Assembly: GCA_963717745.1 (NCBI GenBank)
Contig: CAVQXJ010000014.1
Coordinates: 1-64,000 of the forward strand
Reading direction: 5' to 3'
Source of the DNA: JACCXG01 sp963717745
GTDB lineage: Bacteria; Acidobacteriota; Vicinamibacteria; Vicinamibacterales; 2-12-FULL-66-21
Length of the DNA: 64,000 bases
Position 1 is the stretch's first letter. Every line of letters starts with the position of its first letter. This document shows positions 26,095 through 35,468 of this stretch, one piece after another. A program made the position numbers and the translations under genes. The notes under the pieces are model-generated. The model was given only the letters and a program-made list of their open reading frames with translations, was not told the DNA's origin and ran no database searches.

Positions 26095-27024
26095 TCAACG
26101 CTGCACGGCAATAGAGATCAAACGGCGATACGGCACCGGCTGACCGTTGAAGGTGGCGGGCTTGTATTTCCAGTCGCGCGCCGCGGCGAGCACTTGCTGG
26201 TCATACGTCGGATGAATCGCATTCCGCATCGTCATGCCGACGACACGACCCTGTTCGTCGATCACCACGTCGAGCAAACCGCGCGTTCGCGCCATCGCCA
26301 TCATGGATTGGGGAATGGCTGGGACAACCTGCCTGATGACAACCGGCGCCACGACCGACGTATCCTCCGCGGTGTAGATCTTCCCTGGAACGGGTCCCGC
26401 GACCACCGGCGCCGCCGGCGGCGGCGCAACGGCGACAGGCGCCGGAGCGGGCTTGGGTTCGACCGAAGGTGGCGGCGGCGCCGCGGCGCGGGCGCTGAGC
26501 TCGAGGAACCCGGCCGTGAGCACGCGCAGATCGCCGAGCCGGCCACCGGTGTCGGGGTCGTCAATCAGCGAGAGGACGGTCTTGAACTGTGCCTCGGCTT
26601 CCGCCCAGTCGCGGCGGTCGTAGGTCGCCTTGGCCGCCTGGTACCGGGCGGTCGTGATCTCCGGAAGCAGCCGCTTGCGGACGTCGCTGAAGCTCGCGCG
26701 GACCCGCGGCGATTCGGAGTCCCCGGGCCGGTAGGTGGGATCCGCGGTCACCATCGCCCCGATTGCGCTTTCGGCCTCGCTGGCGCGGCCGAGCGCGAGC
26801 AGGCACAGCGATCGGTATTGCTCGACCGACTTCCGATCGATGCTCTCGCCGATCCGCAGACCATTCAGCACGCTCAGTGCCTCGTCGTATCGCGCGGAGG
26901 CGTAAAGATCCTTGGCCGCGCCGAGCCCGAGCGGCGCGGCGACGATGGAGCTGTCGAACTGGGCCGCCGCGGGCAGCGCCAGGCCGAGCGCCATCACGAA
27001 TGCTCCGACACCCACCTTGTTCAT
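26095..27024 (-). CDS. TPR protein with TonB C-terminal domain
   Basis: 309 residues. A signal peptide (GVGAFVMALGLALPAAAQF) leads to about 160 residues of helical TPR-like repeats (AKDLYASARYDEALSVLNGL, SLCLLALGRASEAESAI, DRRDWAEAEAQFKTVL). A Pro/Ala/Val-rich linker (near 165-205) follows, then a TonB C-terminal domain (VVPAIPQSMMAMARTRGLLD, VVIDEQGRVVGMTMRNAIHP, YDQQVLAAARDWKYKPATFN). It lacks the N-terminal membrane anchor of classical TonB, so it is more likely a periplasmic adaptor than an ExbBD-powered transducer. It lies 40 bp after the pseudokinase-PEGA gene and before the PD40 protein, in what looks like one transcription unit. Its partner receptors are not known. Confidence 0.82.
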   Translation of the reverse strand: MNKVGVGAFVMALGLALPAAAQFDSSIVAAPLGLGAAKDLYASARYDEALSVLNGLRIGESIDRKSVEQYRSLCLLALGRASEAESAIGAMVTADPTYRPGDSESPRVRASFSDVRKRLLPEITTARYQAAKATYDRRDWAEAEAQFKTVLSLIDDPDTGGRLGDLRVLTAGFLELSARAAAPPPPSVEPKPAPAPVAVAPPPAAPVVAGPVPGKIYTAEDTSVVAPVVIRQVVPAIPQSMMAMARTRGLLDVVIDEQGRVVGMTMRNAIHPTYDQQVLAAARDWKYKPATFNGQPVPYRRLISIAVQR

Positions 27025-27064
27025 GGCTTGACCTGCCGATCGTGCTGAGTTTTCAACTGCTGGT

Positions 27065-29480
27065 TTACTTCATCGAGACGCTGACCCGGACCGGCGCGCC
27101 GGTCGTCACCGAGACGGCCTGCTTCTTCTCGCCGAGCTCGGGATGACGGAACACGATTTCGTGGGGGCCGATCGGCACCGAGACGTTGCCAATCGGCGTC
27201 TCGCCGATCCGGCGGCCGTCGATCCACACCTCGGCCCAGGGCGAGGCGTTGAGGCTGACCGATCCCTGCGGCAGCTCGATCACGAGCGGCGCGACCTTGC
27301 CGGGCAGCACCTGCACCGTGCGCGACTCGCGGAACCCCAGCGACGGGTTCACGAGCTCCAGCACGTGACGGCCGGACGCGAGCATCAACCGGTCGGTTTC
27401 GGTCGTGCCGATCAGTTGTCCGTCTTCACGGATTTCGATGAGGAACGGCGCCTTGACGCTGACCCATCCGGACACCGGGCCATCCACGGGGGCCGGAGCC
27501 GCGATGACCGGCGCGACCAGCGAGGCGGTCGTGCCGGCGAGCACCTTCACCGTGTGACGTGACGTGCCGGCCGCGCTCTGGAGGACGACCTCGTGATCGC
27601 CGCTCGTCAACCCTTCGATCGTGATTGGCGCAACCCCGCGCGGGACGCCGTCGACCGTGACATTCGCGCCGACCGGCTGCGAGTGCACGACCAGCATGCC
27701 GGTGGTCGGCGTATCCACGAACTCGAGGTACTGCGACACCTGACCGCCGGCCGGCACCTGCAACGGAATCACCCGCGGCACGCCGCGGCCGCGCAGCTCG
27801 AGGATGTGCGATCCCGCGGAGACCGACACGGTAGCGGGCGTCATGCCGCGGCTCACGCCGTCGACGAACACCTCGACACCTGCCGGGCTCGACTGCACGA
27901 GGAGCGTGCCGAGCTGTGGGACCGGGGGGTGCCGCCGGAGCGCCGCGACGCGTAAACCCCGCCGCCGATCAGCCCGACCAGAATCACCGCCGCGGCGATC
28001 AGCTTGAGACGCGAGCCGCCGCCCGCACCGCGGGGGGCCGCCGGCTGCCCGGCGTGAACTGCCACCGCCGCGAGGCCGGCCAGCGAATCGTCGAGCGCTG
28101 GGAACGGCGAGGCACCGGCCCGATCGTCGTGGACGCCAGCGACCGCGCGGGCCGGCTCAATCGGGAATCGCTGCACGCTGTCCGCCTCGGGCTCGGGCTC
28201 GCGCAGAAAGTCTTCGGGGGTCGCGAGCTGCGGAACGTCGAGGTCCTCGAGCGAAATCAATTCCGCGAGCGTGGGCACCGGCGCCGGCGCGGCTGACCGG
28301 GTTTCTACCGGGGCCGCGAGCACGCGGATCGCCGCGGCCGGCGCCTGGACAGGCGCTTCGGCCAGCGCGACGGCAGCGACGGCGGCCGGGGCGGCCGCGA
28401 CCCACGCGGACGCAACCGGCGCAGCCGGGATCGACACCGGACGCGGGCGCCGCGGGTGGCCGCCATGGCGAGGGCCGCGGATTCGGCCACGACCGGCGCG
28501 ACATGCCGCACCGCCGATGCGGAGACCGGCGGCGGCACGATCGACAGCGTCACCGGGGCGACCGGCGCGGCCGGCTCGTTCAACGCGGCGTGATACTGCG
28601 CCAGGAAGGTTTCGAGCGCCACCGGCGCGGCGACGTATGACGAATCGCTCGCCAGCGTCTCCTCCAGGGCCGCCAGGGCCTCGGGCGCGTTCGCAAAGGC
28701 GCGGCGGACGTCGAGCTGCAGGGTGCGTCCGAGCCAGTTGCGGAAGCCGTTCGACAGCGGCCGGTCCTCGCCCCCCGCCGTGCGCTCCCGCGCCTGCATC
28801 AGCAGCTGCGGAATCGCGTGCGGCACTTCGTCCTGGGCGATGGGACGGCCCAGCACCAGCGACAGCGCAGTGATGCCGATGCCGTTGACGTCGGCGCGAT
28901 GATCGAACCGGGCCATGCCGGCCGACGACGGAATCGCGACCCGGAGCTCCTGCCACAGGCGTTCGCGGGTGAACTGCAGCTGCTCGATGCCCGATCCGAG
29001 CACGTGCTCCACGATCACCAGCCGCGCGTGCGGCGTGACCACCAGCCGCTCGGGGGCGATCAGTCCGTGCGAGGCGTCGCGCGCGTTCTCGTGCAGCAGC
29101 GACACCGCCGGTACCAACTGCCGAATCAGGCACAGCGCCGCGTTGGTGTCGAGCTGCAGCCGGCGCTGGTGCGCCACCCGGAGCAGGTCCGACAGCCGCG
29201 TGCCCTCGACGTGGTCCGACACGATCGCCAGGCCGCCGCCGCCCGGCAGGCGGTCGACCCGCCGCACCCGCGCGTAATAGGCGTGCCTGAAGTTCATCAG
29301 CCGCGCGGTGCGTTCGCGCAGCGCGAACTCGAATGAGGGGACAGCGGTCAGCTCCGGACGCAGCCGCAGCACCTGCAGCAATTCGCCCGTCGTGGCATCA
29401 GCGGCCAGCACCCGTTCGCCGAGGCCGTCGGCGAAGAGCGGAGCGTCCGCGCGATCGAGAGGAAAGGTGGCCGGCGTCAT
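27065..29480 (-). CDS. Pseudokinase - TM - PEGA-repeat protein (two frameshifts)
   Basis: About 800 residues when repaired. Residues 1-300 adopt a protein-kinase-like order (ALRERTARLMNFRHAYYARV, LAIVSDHVEGTRLSDLLRVA, LIRQLVPAVSLLHENA), but the catalytic loop reads SHGLIAPERLVVT in place of HRDxKPxN and the DFG position reads VEHVLG, so it should be catalytically dead. An Ala/Pro/Val-rich linker follows, then a membrane helix (LIAAAVILVGLIGGGVYA) and at least three periplasmic PEGA-type repeats (AGVEVFVDGVSRGMTPATVS, ANVTVDGVPRGVAPITIEG, AEVWIDGRRIGETPIGNVS). Frames change near 28450 and 27905, each with motifs continuing on the other side. The start MTPATFPLD at 29480 is preferred over an upstream ATG at 29510. 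PEGA domains are associated with surface or polymer binding. Confidence 0.8.
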
Positions 29481-29682
29481 GTGTGGTGAACCCCGCTCGC
29501 GCTTGTGCAACCCTCAGACCAGGCCGGGCCAACCGCCCGGTGCGCGAAATTCACGCGTGATGACGAGCCGGTCATCGCGATTGCAGTCGCGACGCGGCCT
29601 GAGCCCGGTTGACAGAGCTGTGCGCGAAAATGCGGATCTGTAATTCGAGGCGTGGTCCGCGAACCGCGGTCGTTATTCAATT
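29481..29682. other. Spacer upstream of the pseudokinase gene
   Basis: About 200 bp, presumably containing the promoter of the minus-strand envelope operon. No clear -10/-35 pair, gene or RNA was recognised. The large repeat module begins at its right edge. Confidence 0.4.
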
Positions 29683-30114
29683 CCGGCGCCGTTCGCTGTC
29701 ACGCTGCGAACGTGTCCACGGGACCTGCGGCGCCTGTCACGGCGCCTGGCGGCGCTGGCGGCCTTCGGCTGCCTTCGGCCGCACGACGACACGACGACAA
29801 CGACGTTGAGAACGCAACAGGCCACGTCGGCACGCAGGGGCCTGTTCGTCAATGCCCCGTTCGACTCGAAATATCAACGGCTCTCTCCGCTGGCGGCGAC
29901 GCCGACCCGTCCCTCACTCCTGCACCGCGCGAAGCGCGGCGCCGCCAGCGGGCAGTCCGTCGAAGTGACTGACGAGGGTCTTTCTTACGTCGTGTCGTCG
30001 TGTCGTCGTCTCGTCCTGGCGCGGCTTGTCCGCCGTAGCTTCAGCGAAGGCGGAAGCGCCAGCGCGGCGCAGGGGCCGTGGACACGATCGCAGCGTGACA
30101 GTGAACAGCGCCGG
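29683..30114. repeat. Large inverted-repeat module 1
   Basis: The left arm (29683-29729) and right arm (30066-30114) are inverted copies of about 45 bases sharing TGTCACGCTGCG and GTGTCCACGG, with only a few mismatches. Inside are a CGACGACACGACGACAACGA microsatellite (29783 onward), a TATCAACGGCTC/CGCTGGCGGCGACG motif (29872-29902), a CCTCACTCCTGCACC motif (29911-29926), the reverse-orientation GTCGTGTCGTCG tract (29989-30010) and a REP-like CTTGTCCGCC palindrome (30025-30054). The same order of pieces recurs at 33304-33783 and in part at 39144-39345. No protein-coding capacity is evident. The right end lies ten bases before the Shine-Dalgarno sequence of the receptor at 30129. Confidence 0.8.
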
Positions 30115-30128
30115 CATAAGATCAGGAG

Positions 30129-33100
30129 GTGTCGCACTACTTCGACCTGACTTCCGTCGTTCGGATCGCGCTCTACCTCGGCACTGCGATCCTTCCGCCA
30201 GCGGCTGACGCTGCCGCCCAGACCGCGCGCGCGACCATCCGCGGCGTCGTGGTCGATCAGACCGGTGCGCGGCTGCCCGACGTCGAGATCAAGGTGCTCC
30301 GGGAAGAGACCAACGAGGAGCGGCAGATCGTCACCGACCGGCAGGGGCATTTCGCGTTCCCGGAGCTGCCGGCCGGCCAATATTCGATCGAGGCGCGCCG
30401 GGCCGGGTTCACCATCTATCGGCATCGCGCCGCGGTCGCGGTGGGCCAGGAGCTCTGGCTCCAGCCGGAGCTCACCGTCAGCACCACGGCGACGGTGACG
30501 ACCGGTGGCGCGGATTCGGCGGTGCCGCTGCTCGAGCGCAACTCGCCGACGCTGGCCACGCTGATCGATCAGGATCTGGTGGCGAATCTGCCGCTCGACG
30601 GCCGCAACTTCCTGGAGCTGGCGCTGCTGGCGCCTGGCACGGCGCCGGCGCCACAGGGATCGGCGAGCTCGGTTCGCGGCGACTTCGCGTTCAGCGCGCA
30701 AGGGGGCCGTGAGGACTTCAACAACTTCCTCCTCGACGGCGTCTACAACATCGACCCCAAGCTGAACACCCCGGCGGTGCGCCCGCCGGTGGACGGGATT
30801 CGGGAATTCGAGGTGGCGACGTCCACCTACGACGCGACGTTCGGGCGCAATGCGGCCGGGCAGGTCAACGTGGTGACGAAGTCCGGGTCGAACACGATCA
30901 GCGGCAGCGCCTACGAGTTCTTCCGGCATCGGTCGCTGTCCGGCGCCAATCATTTCGCGCCGGCGGGCGAGCCCGACCCTGAGTACAAGCGGCATCAGTT
31001 CGGCGCCGCGATCGGCGGGCCGATCGTCAGGAACCGCACGTTCTTCTTTGCCGACTACGAGCGGACCTGGCTGCGTGAAGGCCTCACCCGCGTGACCAAC
31101 GTGCCGACCGCCCTGGAGCGCGCCGGCAATTTCTCGCAATCGCTGTTCCCGCGGCCGCGCGATCCGCAGAGTGGCCAGCCACTCCCGGGCGGTCAGCTGC
31201 CGCCGTTCTTCATCAACCGGATCGGCGCGGCAATCGCGGCGCTGTATCCGCTGCCGAACCGCGACACCCCGTTCGCGAACTACGTCTCGTCGCCGGTGCA
31301 ACGCGACGATCTGCATCAGTTCGACGCCAAAGCCGAGCACAACCTGACCGGCTCGGTGCGCTTGACCGCGCGATACAGCCTCTCCGACCGCGGCCTCCTC
31401 GAACCGTTCGCAGGCACCGGCTTCGCGACCATTCCCGGTTTCGGCAACGACGTGGCGCGGCGCGGACAGAATGTCGCCATCAGCTCGACCCAGGCGGCGG
31501 CGCGCTACGTCAACGACATCCGGGTCGGCTACAACCGCGTGCACATCGGCGTCTTTCCCGAGAACTCGAGCGTGACCAACGCGTCGATCGGCCTGCCGGC
31601 GCTGGCGAGCCATCCCAGGGACAACGGCCTCAGCCTGATTTCCATCTCCGGCTACTCGCCGATCGGCCACGAGTACAACAATCCGCAGGAGAGCACCTCG
31701 GACACGCTGCAGGTCAACGACACGATCACCGCGGCGTTCGGCGCGCACCTGGTCAAGGCCGGGGTCGAGTGGTATGGCATCAGACAATCGGCGTATCGCG
31801 ATGTTCAGGCGCGCGGCTTTCTCACCTTCGTGCCGCAGGCCTTCACCGGCAATGCGCTGGCCGACGTGCTGCTCGGCCTGCCCGCGCTCACCGGCGGCGC
31901 CCGGCTCGACAACCCGCAGAACCTCCGCGCCAGCACCTTCAGCCTGTTCGCACATGACGACTGGCGCGCGGCGCCGCGGCTGACGGTCTCGTTCGGCCTG
32001 AGGTACGACTACTCGAAGCCGCCCGCCGACAAGGACGATCGCGCCAATCTGTACGACCCGTCCATCGGCAACGTGGCGCGGGTCGGCACCGGCAATCTGC
32101 CGCGCGGCGGCTACGAAGCGGACGGCAACAACCTCGCGCCGCGGGCCGGCTTGGCCTGGACGCTCGACGGCGAGGAACGCTGGATCGTCCGCGGCGGCTA
32201 CGGGCTCTACTACAACCAGGGCGCGCTGGCGACGGCCGAGGGGCTGTATTTCAACCCGCCCTACTTCAACCTGAGCGTCTTCTTTCCCGGCGCCGGCCTG
32301 CCGCCGCTCACCGTGCAGGATCCGTTTCCCGCGAATTTTCCGGTCTTCATTCCGCAGTCGGCGACCGCCTATCAGCGGGATCTCGCAACGCCGTGGCTGG
32401 AGCACTGGAACGTGAGCGTGCAGCACCAGATCACGCGCGGCCGCGGGATCGAAGTCGCCTATGTCGGCTCGCGCGGCCACGACCTCATCTCCGCGCGAGA
32501 CATGAACCAGCCCGCCGCCAGCCCGCAGGTGCCCAACCTGCGACCCAATCCGCTGTTCGCCGACATCACCCTGATCGAATCGCGCGCCCGATCGAAGTAC
32601 GACGCGCTGCAGATCAAATACAAGCAGCAGATGGAGTCGCTCTCGGCACTCGTCAGCTACACCTACGGCAAGTCCACCGACGATGCCTCGGGATTCTTCA
32701 CGAGCGCGGGCGATCCGAACTTCCCGCAGGACAGTCGCAATCCGGCGGCCGAGTACGGCCGCTCGAGCTTCGACGTGCGCCATCGCACCGCGGTCAGCCT
32801 CGCCTACGATCTGCCGCTCAGCGGCCCTCCGTGGCTGGAGGACTGGCAACTGCAGGGAGTGCTGACCTTCCAGAGCGGCCGGCCGTTCACCGCGTCGGTC
32901 CACCCCGACATCGACGCCAGCAACACCGGCCGGTCGAACCTCGGGTTCGGCTACAACGATCGGCCGAACGTCGCTGGCAATCCGTCGTTGACGGAGTCCG
33001 ACCGCGACGAGACCCGATGGTTCAACCCAGCGGCCTTCTCGATGCCGGCGTTCGGGACTTTCGGCAACGCCGGCAGGAACACGCTGGAAGGTCCGGGGTA

Positions 33101-33299
33101 CCGGAACATCAGTCTGGCGGTGCTCAAGCTGATCCCGCTCGGCGCCGCGCGGCTGCAGGCGCGCTTCGAGGTGTTCAACCTGCTCAATACCACCAACTTC
33201 GATCAGCCCGACGCGTTCCTGGGGTCGCCGACCTTCGGTCAGATCCTGTCCGCCGGCTCACCGCGACGGATGCAGCTGGGGGTGAGGGTGTTGTTCTAG
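30129..33299 (+). CDS. Oar-like TonB-dependent outer-membrane receptor
   Basis: 1,056 residues. A hydrophobic leader (VVRIALYLGTAILPPAADAA) is followed by a carboxypeptidase-regulatory-like domain (ATIRGVVVDQTGARLPDVEI, FPELPAGQYSIEARRAGF). A plug-like region follows (LPLDGRNFLELALLAPGTAP, LLDGVYNIDPKLN, EVATSTYDATFGRNAAGQVN, TKSGSNTISGSAYEFFRHRS), then a long barrel ending NIS..LKLIPLGAARLQARFEVFN and a terminal aromatic (RVLF). It should bind a large substrate such as an oligosaccharide or peptide at the cell surface. The GTG at 30129 overlaps AGGAGG at 30124-30129, so the true start may lie some codons downstream or be unusual. The gene is flanked on both sides by members of the same large inverted repeat. 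The frame is unbroken. Confidence 0.9.
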   Translation: MSHYFDLTSVVRIALYLGTAILPPAADAAAQTARATIRGVVVDQTGARLPDVEIKVLREETNEERQIVTDRQGHFAFPELPAGQYSIEARRAGFTIYRHRAAVAVGQELWLQPELTVSTTATVTTGGADSAVPLLERNSPTLATLIDQDLVANLPLDGRNFLELALLAPGTAPAPQGSASSVRGDFAFSAQGGREDFNNFLLDGVYNIDPKLNTPAVRPPVDGIREFEVATSTYDATFGRNAAGQVNVVTKSGSNTISGSAYEFFRHRSLSGANHFAPAGEPDPEYKRHQFGAAIGGPIVRNRTFFFADYERTWLREGLTRVTNVPTALERAGNFSQSLFPRPRDPQSGQPLPGGQLPPFFINRIGAAIAALYPLPNRDTPFANYVSSPVQRDDLHQFDAKAEHNLTGSVRLTARYSLSDRGLLEPFAGTGFATIPGFGNDVARRGQNVAISSTQAAARYVNDIRVGYNRVHIGVFPENSSVTNASIGLPALASHPRDNGLSLISISGYSPIGHEYNNPQESTSDTLQVNDTITAAFGAHLVKAGVEWYGIRQSAYRDVQARGFLTFVPQAFTGNALADVLLGLPALTGGARLDNPQNLRASTFSLFAHDDWRAAPRLTVSFGLRYDYSKPPADKDDRANLYDPSIGNVARVGTGNLPRGGYEADGNNLAPRAGLAWTLDGEERWIVRGGYGLYYNQGALATAEGLYFNPPYFNLSVFFPGAGLPPLTVQDPFPANFPVFIPQSATAYQRDLATPWLEHWNVSVQHQITRGRGIEVAYVGSRGHDLISARDMNQPAASPQVPNLRPNPLFADITLIESRARSKYDALQIKYKQQMESLSALVSYTYGKSTDDASGFFTSAGDPNFPQDSRNPAAEYGRSSFDVRHRTAVSLAYDLPLSGPPWLEDWQLQGVLTFQSGRPFTASVHPDIDASNTGRSNLGFGYNDRPNVAGNPSLTESDRDETRWFNPAAFSMPAFGTFGNAGRNTLEGPGYRNISLAVLKLIPLGAARLQARFEVFNLLNTTNFDQPDAFLGSPTFGQILSAGSPRRMQLGVRVLF

Positions 33300-33303
33300 T
33301 TCG

Positions 33304-33783
33304 CGGCGCTGTTCGCTGTCACGCTGCGATCGTGTCCACGGCGCCTGCGGCGCGTGTCCGGCGCCTCCGGCTGGCGGCCTGCGGCCGCACGACGAGACGA
33401 CGACACGACGACAACGACGAAAACCTTGTGAGTCACTTCGACGGACTGCGGCCCGCTGGCGGCGCCGCGCTTCGCGCGGTGCAGGAGTGAGGGTCGGGGC
33501 GGATCACAAGTAGCCAGGTCGACGCAGAGGCTGCTTGTGATCCGCCCAGACCCTCACTCCTGCACCGACGGCCCGGAGGGCCGTCGTCGCTGCCAGCGGG
33601 CAGAGCCGTTGATATTGGCTGGCAGGGACACTGGGCCCGACGACTTGCCCGACATGCAACGTCGTGGCCGGTTGCTCGTATCAAAGCGTCGTTGTCGTCG
33701 TGTCGTCGTGTCGTCGTGCCGGCCGAAGGCCGCAGCGCGCCGCAGGCGCCGTGGACATGAAGGCAGCGTGAACAGTGAAGAGC
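33304..33783. repeat. Large inverted-repeat module 2 with a 36-base hairpin core
   Basis: The left arm starts five bases after the receptor stop (GGCGCTGTTCGCTGTCACGC at 33304) and is inverted at the right end (to 33783). Inside lie GACGACACGACGACAACGAC (about 33399-33419) and its inverse (33690-33717), and at the centre 36-base arms at 33478-33513 and 33531-33566 that pair with only two mismatches (GGTGCAGGAGTGAGGGTC, then GGGCGGATCACAAG) around a 17-base loop. Both halves resemble module 1. The 33300-33796 gap holds nothing else recognisable. Confidence 0.85.
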
Positions 33784-33796
33784 CCCCCGAAGAGAC

Positions 33797-35101
33797 TCAC
33801 CCGCCAATCGCGAACAAGTGCTTCTGACCGCGGATATAGATCCGGCCATTCGCGATCGCCGGTGACGACATCACGGGCTCGCCCACGGAATTGGTTCGCA
33901 CGATCTCGTGCGTGGGGCCGGCCTTCAGCATGAACGTGTCGCCATCCTGGCTGGTCAGCGCGACGAACCGGCGAACGCGACCGGCGACCCCATGAACCGC
34001 GACGGCACCGGCACGCGGCCGCCTTCGTACTTGACCTGCCCGGTCGACGGATCCAGACAGGTCACGATCCCGTTGTCGGTGAGCAGGTACAGATAGTCGC
34101 CGTACAGGATGTTCGAGAGCACGTAGCCCGTGCCCTTGGCATACTCCCAGGCCACGCGCCGGTCGTCGGCCACCGGGCCGGGCCGCAGCGCGATGACCTT
34201 CTTCACCGGGTAGCCCGCGGTGACGATCACCAGACCGTGGCCGACGAGCGGCGTGTGAATCGCGTTGCTGTCGACGCCCTTGGCCCGCCACAGCTCCTTG
34301 CCGTGCGCCGGATCGTAGGCAATCACGAACTCGGTGGCATTGGTCACGAGCTCGGTGCGACCGGCGGCCTCGACCAGCACCGGCGTCGACCAGGTGATCT
34401 GCACGTCGCGCCGGGTGCGCCAGGCTTCCTTGCCGGTGCGCTTGTCGTACACCACGATCGCCGCCTTCTCGCCGTTGTCCTCGTCGCGCTGGATGATGAC
34501 CAGATCCCGATACAGCACCGGCGAGGTCCCGGTACCGAGCCCGAGCGTCGGGAATTTCTCGATCACCTTCCACAACAGCTTGCCGCTGACGTCGTAGGCG
34601 TAGAGTCCCTCGGGCCCGAAGTACGCGAAGACCATCCGGCCGTCGGTCGCGGCGGTCGGTCCCGCGAAGCTGCTCTCGCGATGCCGCGCGTCGTAGACCG
34701 GGCCTTCGTAGGCGACCTGCTCCCAGAGCGTCTTCCCGGTCTTCGCGTCGAGCGCCAGCACCTTGAGCGTGTGCTTGCGATCGGCGGCGACGCTGTCCGG
34801 ATGGATCCATGGCTTTCCGTCCATGCGTGTGGTCCACGGCGCGGGCACCGGGGAGAACGTCGCCTTCGATGGCGGCCGTCAGGAAGATGCGATCCCCCCA
34901 CACCACGGGCGAGGAGTGGCCGGCCGGAAACGGGACCTTCCAGGCGAGGTTGCGCTCGGGCCCCCAGTCGGTCGGGAGCCGCTGCTCGGAGGACACGCCC
35001 TGACCGCCGGGTCCGCGCCACTGGGGCCAGTTCTCGGCGGCCGCAGGCATCACGGTTAGGATCAGGATCGAGAACGGCACGGCCACGCGCGAACGGATCA
35101 T
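33797..35101 (-). CDS. Exported PQQ-like beta-propeller protein (two frameshifts)
   Basis: About 434 residues when repaired. A signal peptide (VAVPFSILILTVMPAAA) precedes ENWPQWRGPGGQGVSSEQRL, and propeller blades follow (NLAWKVPFPAGHSSPVVWGD, LKVLALDAKTGKTLWEQVAY, IVVYDKRTGKEAWRTRRDVQ, VIAYDPAHGKELWRAKGVDS, VTCLDPSTGQVKYEGGRVPV, ending IRGQKHLFAIGG). The frame changes near 34850 and near 33965, but blades continue across each, so the gene is likely intact in vivo. BamB-like propellers of this type scaffold periplasmic or extracellular complexes; the residues that bind PQQ and calcium in quinoprotein dehydrogenases were not recognised. The start ATG at 35101 is divergent from the paralogue at 35469. 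Confidence 0.85.
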   Translation of the reverse strand: MIRSRVAVPFSILILTVMPAAAENWPQWRGPGGQGVSSEQRLPTDWGPERNLAWKVPFPAGHSSPVVWGDRIFLTAAIEGDVLPGARAVDHTHGRKAMDPSGQRRRRSQAHAQGAGARREDREDALGAGRLRRPGLRRAASREQLRGTDRRDRRPDGLRVLRARGTLRLRRQRQAVVEGDREIPDARARYRDLAGAVSGSGHHPARRGQRREGGDRGVRQAHRQGSLAHPARRADHLVDAGAGRGRRSHRARDQCHRVRDCLRSGARQGAVAGQGRRQQRDSHAARRPRSGDRHRGLPGEEGHRAAARPGGRRPARGLGVCQGHGLRALEHPVRRLSVPAHRQRDRDLSGSVDRAGQVRRRPRAGAVAVHGVAGRVRRFVALTSQDGDTFMLKAGPTHEIVRTNSVGEPVMSSPAIANGRIYIRGQKHLFAIGG

Positions 35102-35208
35102 GGACGCTCCGGAAAGAGGTGGTCCGATTATAGGGGTCCGACTCAGGCGATGCGCCCGGCTGGGGACGGCGTGCGGCGCCGATGCGCTGAACACACCGGA
35201 GACTTGGA

Positions 35209-35423
35209 CAAATCCCAAGCTCCAAATCCCAAATCCCAACCACGCCCAACTGCCAAATCCCAACGTTGTGTTCGGGGCGGGATTTGGGAGCTCAGGCCGC
35301 CGAAACGGAGTCGCGGCGCCGGACGTCCTACGTCTGGGACGCTCACCGAGTTGGAATTGGAGTTGGCATTGGGAGTTGGGAGTTGGGCGTGGTTGGGATT
35401 TGGGATTTGGAGCTTGGGATTTG
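35209..35423. repeat. TCCCAA-type inverted repeat, copy 3
   Basis: The left half (CAAATCCCAAGCTCCAAATC from 35209, then CCACGCCCAACTGCC) is inverted in the right half (GTTGGGCGTGGTTGGGATTT, then TTGGAGCTTGGGATTTG to 35423). It occupies most of the 35102-35468 divergent gap between two propeller genes. The 45 bp between it and the ATG at 35469 must hold the promoter; a weak CATATCCT may be the -10. Confidence 0.85.
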
Positions 35424-35468
35424 TGCCAGACCGCCCGACGACCGATTCGCCATATCCTTGAATCAGCC

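Noticed and set aside
29985..32903. Long minus-strand open frame opposite the TonB receptor
   Set aside because: It is a GC-driven antisense shadow of a well-supported receptor gene, without family motifs or a ribosome-binding site.
29783..33720. GTCGTC/GACGAC tracts as a CRISPR array
   Set aside because: They are short microsatellite-like runs without regularly spaced unique spacers, and no cas genes are present.
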